Under the pieces are notes generated by a model. It saw only the letters and a list, made by a program, of their open reading frames with translations, was not told the origin of the DNA and searched no databases. DNA of 64,000 bases. Source: a bacterium (GTDB lineage Bacteria; Cyanobacteriota; Vampirovibrionia; Obscuribacterales; Obscuribacteraceae). The stretch is taken from positions 124,001 to 188,000 of the forward strand of contig WGMS01000014.1 of assembly GCA_016124935.1 (NCBI GenBank). Direction: 5' to 3'. Shown in pieces: positions 63,825 through 64,000 of the stretch; the stretch's first letter is position 1, and every line of letters begins with the position of its first letter. A program made the position numbers and the translations under genes.

Positions 63825-64000
63825 ATCCAGGCTGATGATAGGGTTCTTATGTAAATTCGTCACCGAGAAAGTCCCATCCGGGGCGATGATTGTAAAGTGT
63901 TAATTTAGAAGAGTGGGTCAGGGTTATAGAATTGGGTCCTATTTGCAGGAATACGGACTCGGTCTTGAAACCATGAACACCACCAGATCTTCTCAGAATC
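63825..64000. other. End of window: no complete gene
   Basis: The last 176 bases carry no complete gene. An ATG at 63973 opens a frame (MNTTRSSQN) that runs off the window and may be the start of another gene. No terminator is clear. Confidence 0.3.

Noticed and set aside
1-64000. Mobile elements, phage genes, tRNA or rRNA
   Set aside because: No transposase, integrase, terminal inverted repeats, clover-leaf or ribosomal sequence was seen on either strand.

Overview
The window looks like a chromosomal segment of a non-photosynthetic relative of cyanobacteria (Melainabacteria / Vampirovibrionia, perhaps an Obscuribacter-like lineage). This is inferred from content: a surface protein with three SLH domains, membrane-linked Ser/Thr kinases with a Cys-rich ribbon before the kinase fold, caspase-fold plus TPR proteins, ClC and amino-acid transporters fused to UspA domains, and many secreted proteins of unknown function. 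TGA, TAA and TAG are all used as ordinary stops. I see no rRNA, tRNA, CRISPR array, transposase or phage gene, so this reads as ordinary chromosome rich in lineage-specific genes.

Layout. 1-2.1 kb: 3' part of an SLH protein, ending at a hairpin terminator. 2.1-7.3 kb: two overlapping ClC-CBS-UspA transporter genes. 7.3-9.3 kb: SprT-like protein, an unknown protein and an exported thioredoxin-fold protein. 9.3-11.3 kb: membrane Ser/Thr kinase. 11.3-15.4 kb: a beta-barrel-like gene interrupted by an in-frame TGA, then two overlapping histidine-kinase genes with complementary active-site losses. 15.5-18 kb: a protein with two thioredoxin folds. 18-23.4 kb: metabolic genes (ribokinase, quinone-oxidoreductase-like protein, VOC protein, FadJ-like beta-oxidation enzyme). 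23.5-26.1 kb: unknown protein, lipoprotein and degenerate GGDEF protein. 26.1-29.5 kb: a caspase-fold/TPR pseudoenzyme paired with an alpha/beta hydrolase carrying a DUF4384-like tail. 29.6-31.7 kb: DnaK. 31.9-36.5 kb: a small Zn-ribbon membrane protein, then a PD-(D/E)XK-XPD helicase and a DnaQ-like/GIY-YIG protein in a tight pair. 36.9-39.1 kb: APC permease with UspA domains. 39.1-43.1 kb: small membrane proteins, a helical-repeat protein, an octopine-dehydrogenase-family enzyme and a phosphoesterase. 43.2-53.2 kb: three consecutive large structural-looking genes that share a C-rich leader. 53.3-56.6 kb: small membrane protein, soluble Ser/Thr kinase, a secreted NPPG-repeat protein, AlkD-like protein and a secreted coiled-coil protein. 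56.7-63.8 kb: MprF-like lysyltransferase, secreted unknowns, a TPR-metzincin protease and a secreted protein.

How the parts may work together. Signalling and envelope genes dominate: two Ser/Thr kinases, a histidine-kinase pair, a degenerate GGDEF protein, UspA sensors fused to transporters, and many exported proteins. Several are pseudoenzyme-like (histidine kinases, caspase, GGDEF, DnaQ domain), which suggests regulation by protein binding rather than catalysis. The best candidates for undescribed systems are the split histidine-kinase pair (12.5-15.4 kb), the nuclease-helicase plus GIY-YIG pair (32.4-36.5 kb), and the cluster of membrane-anchored coiled-coil and HEAT-like proteins with a shared C-rich leader (43.2-53.2 kb).
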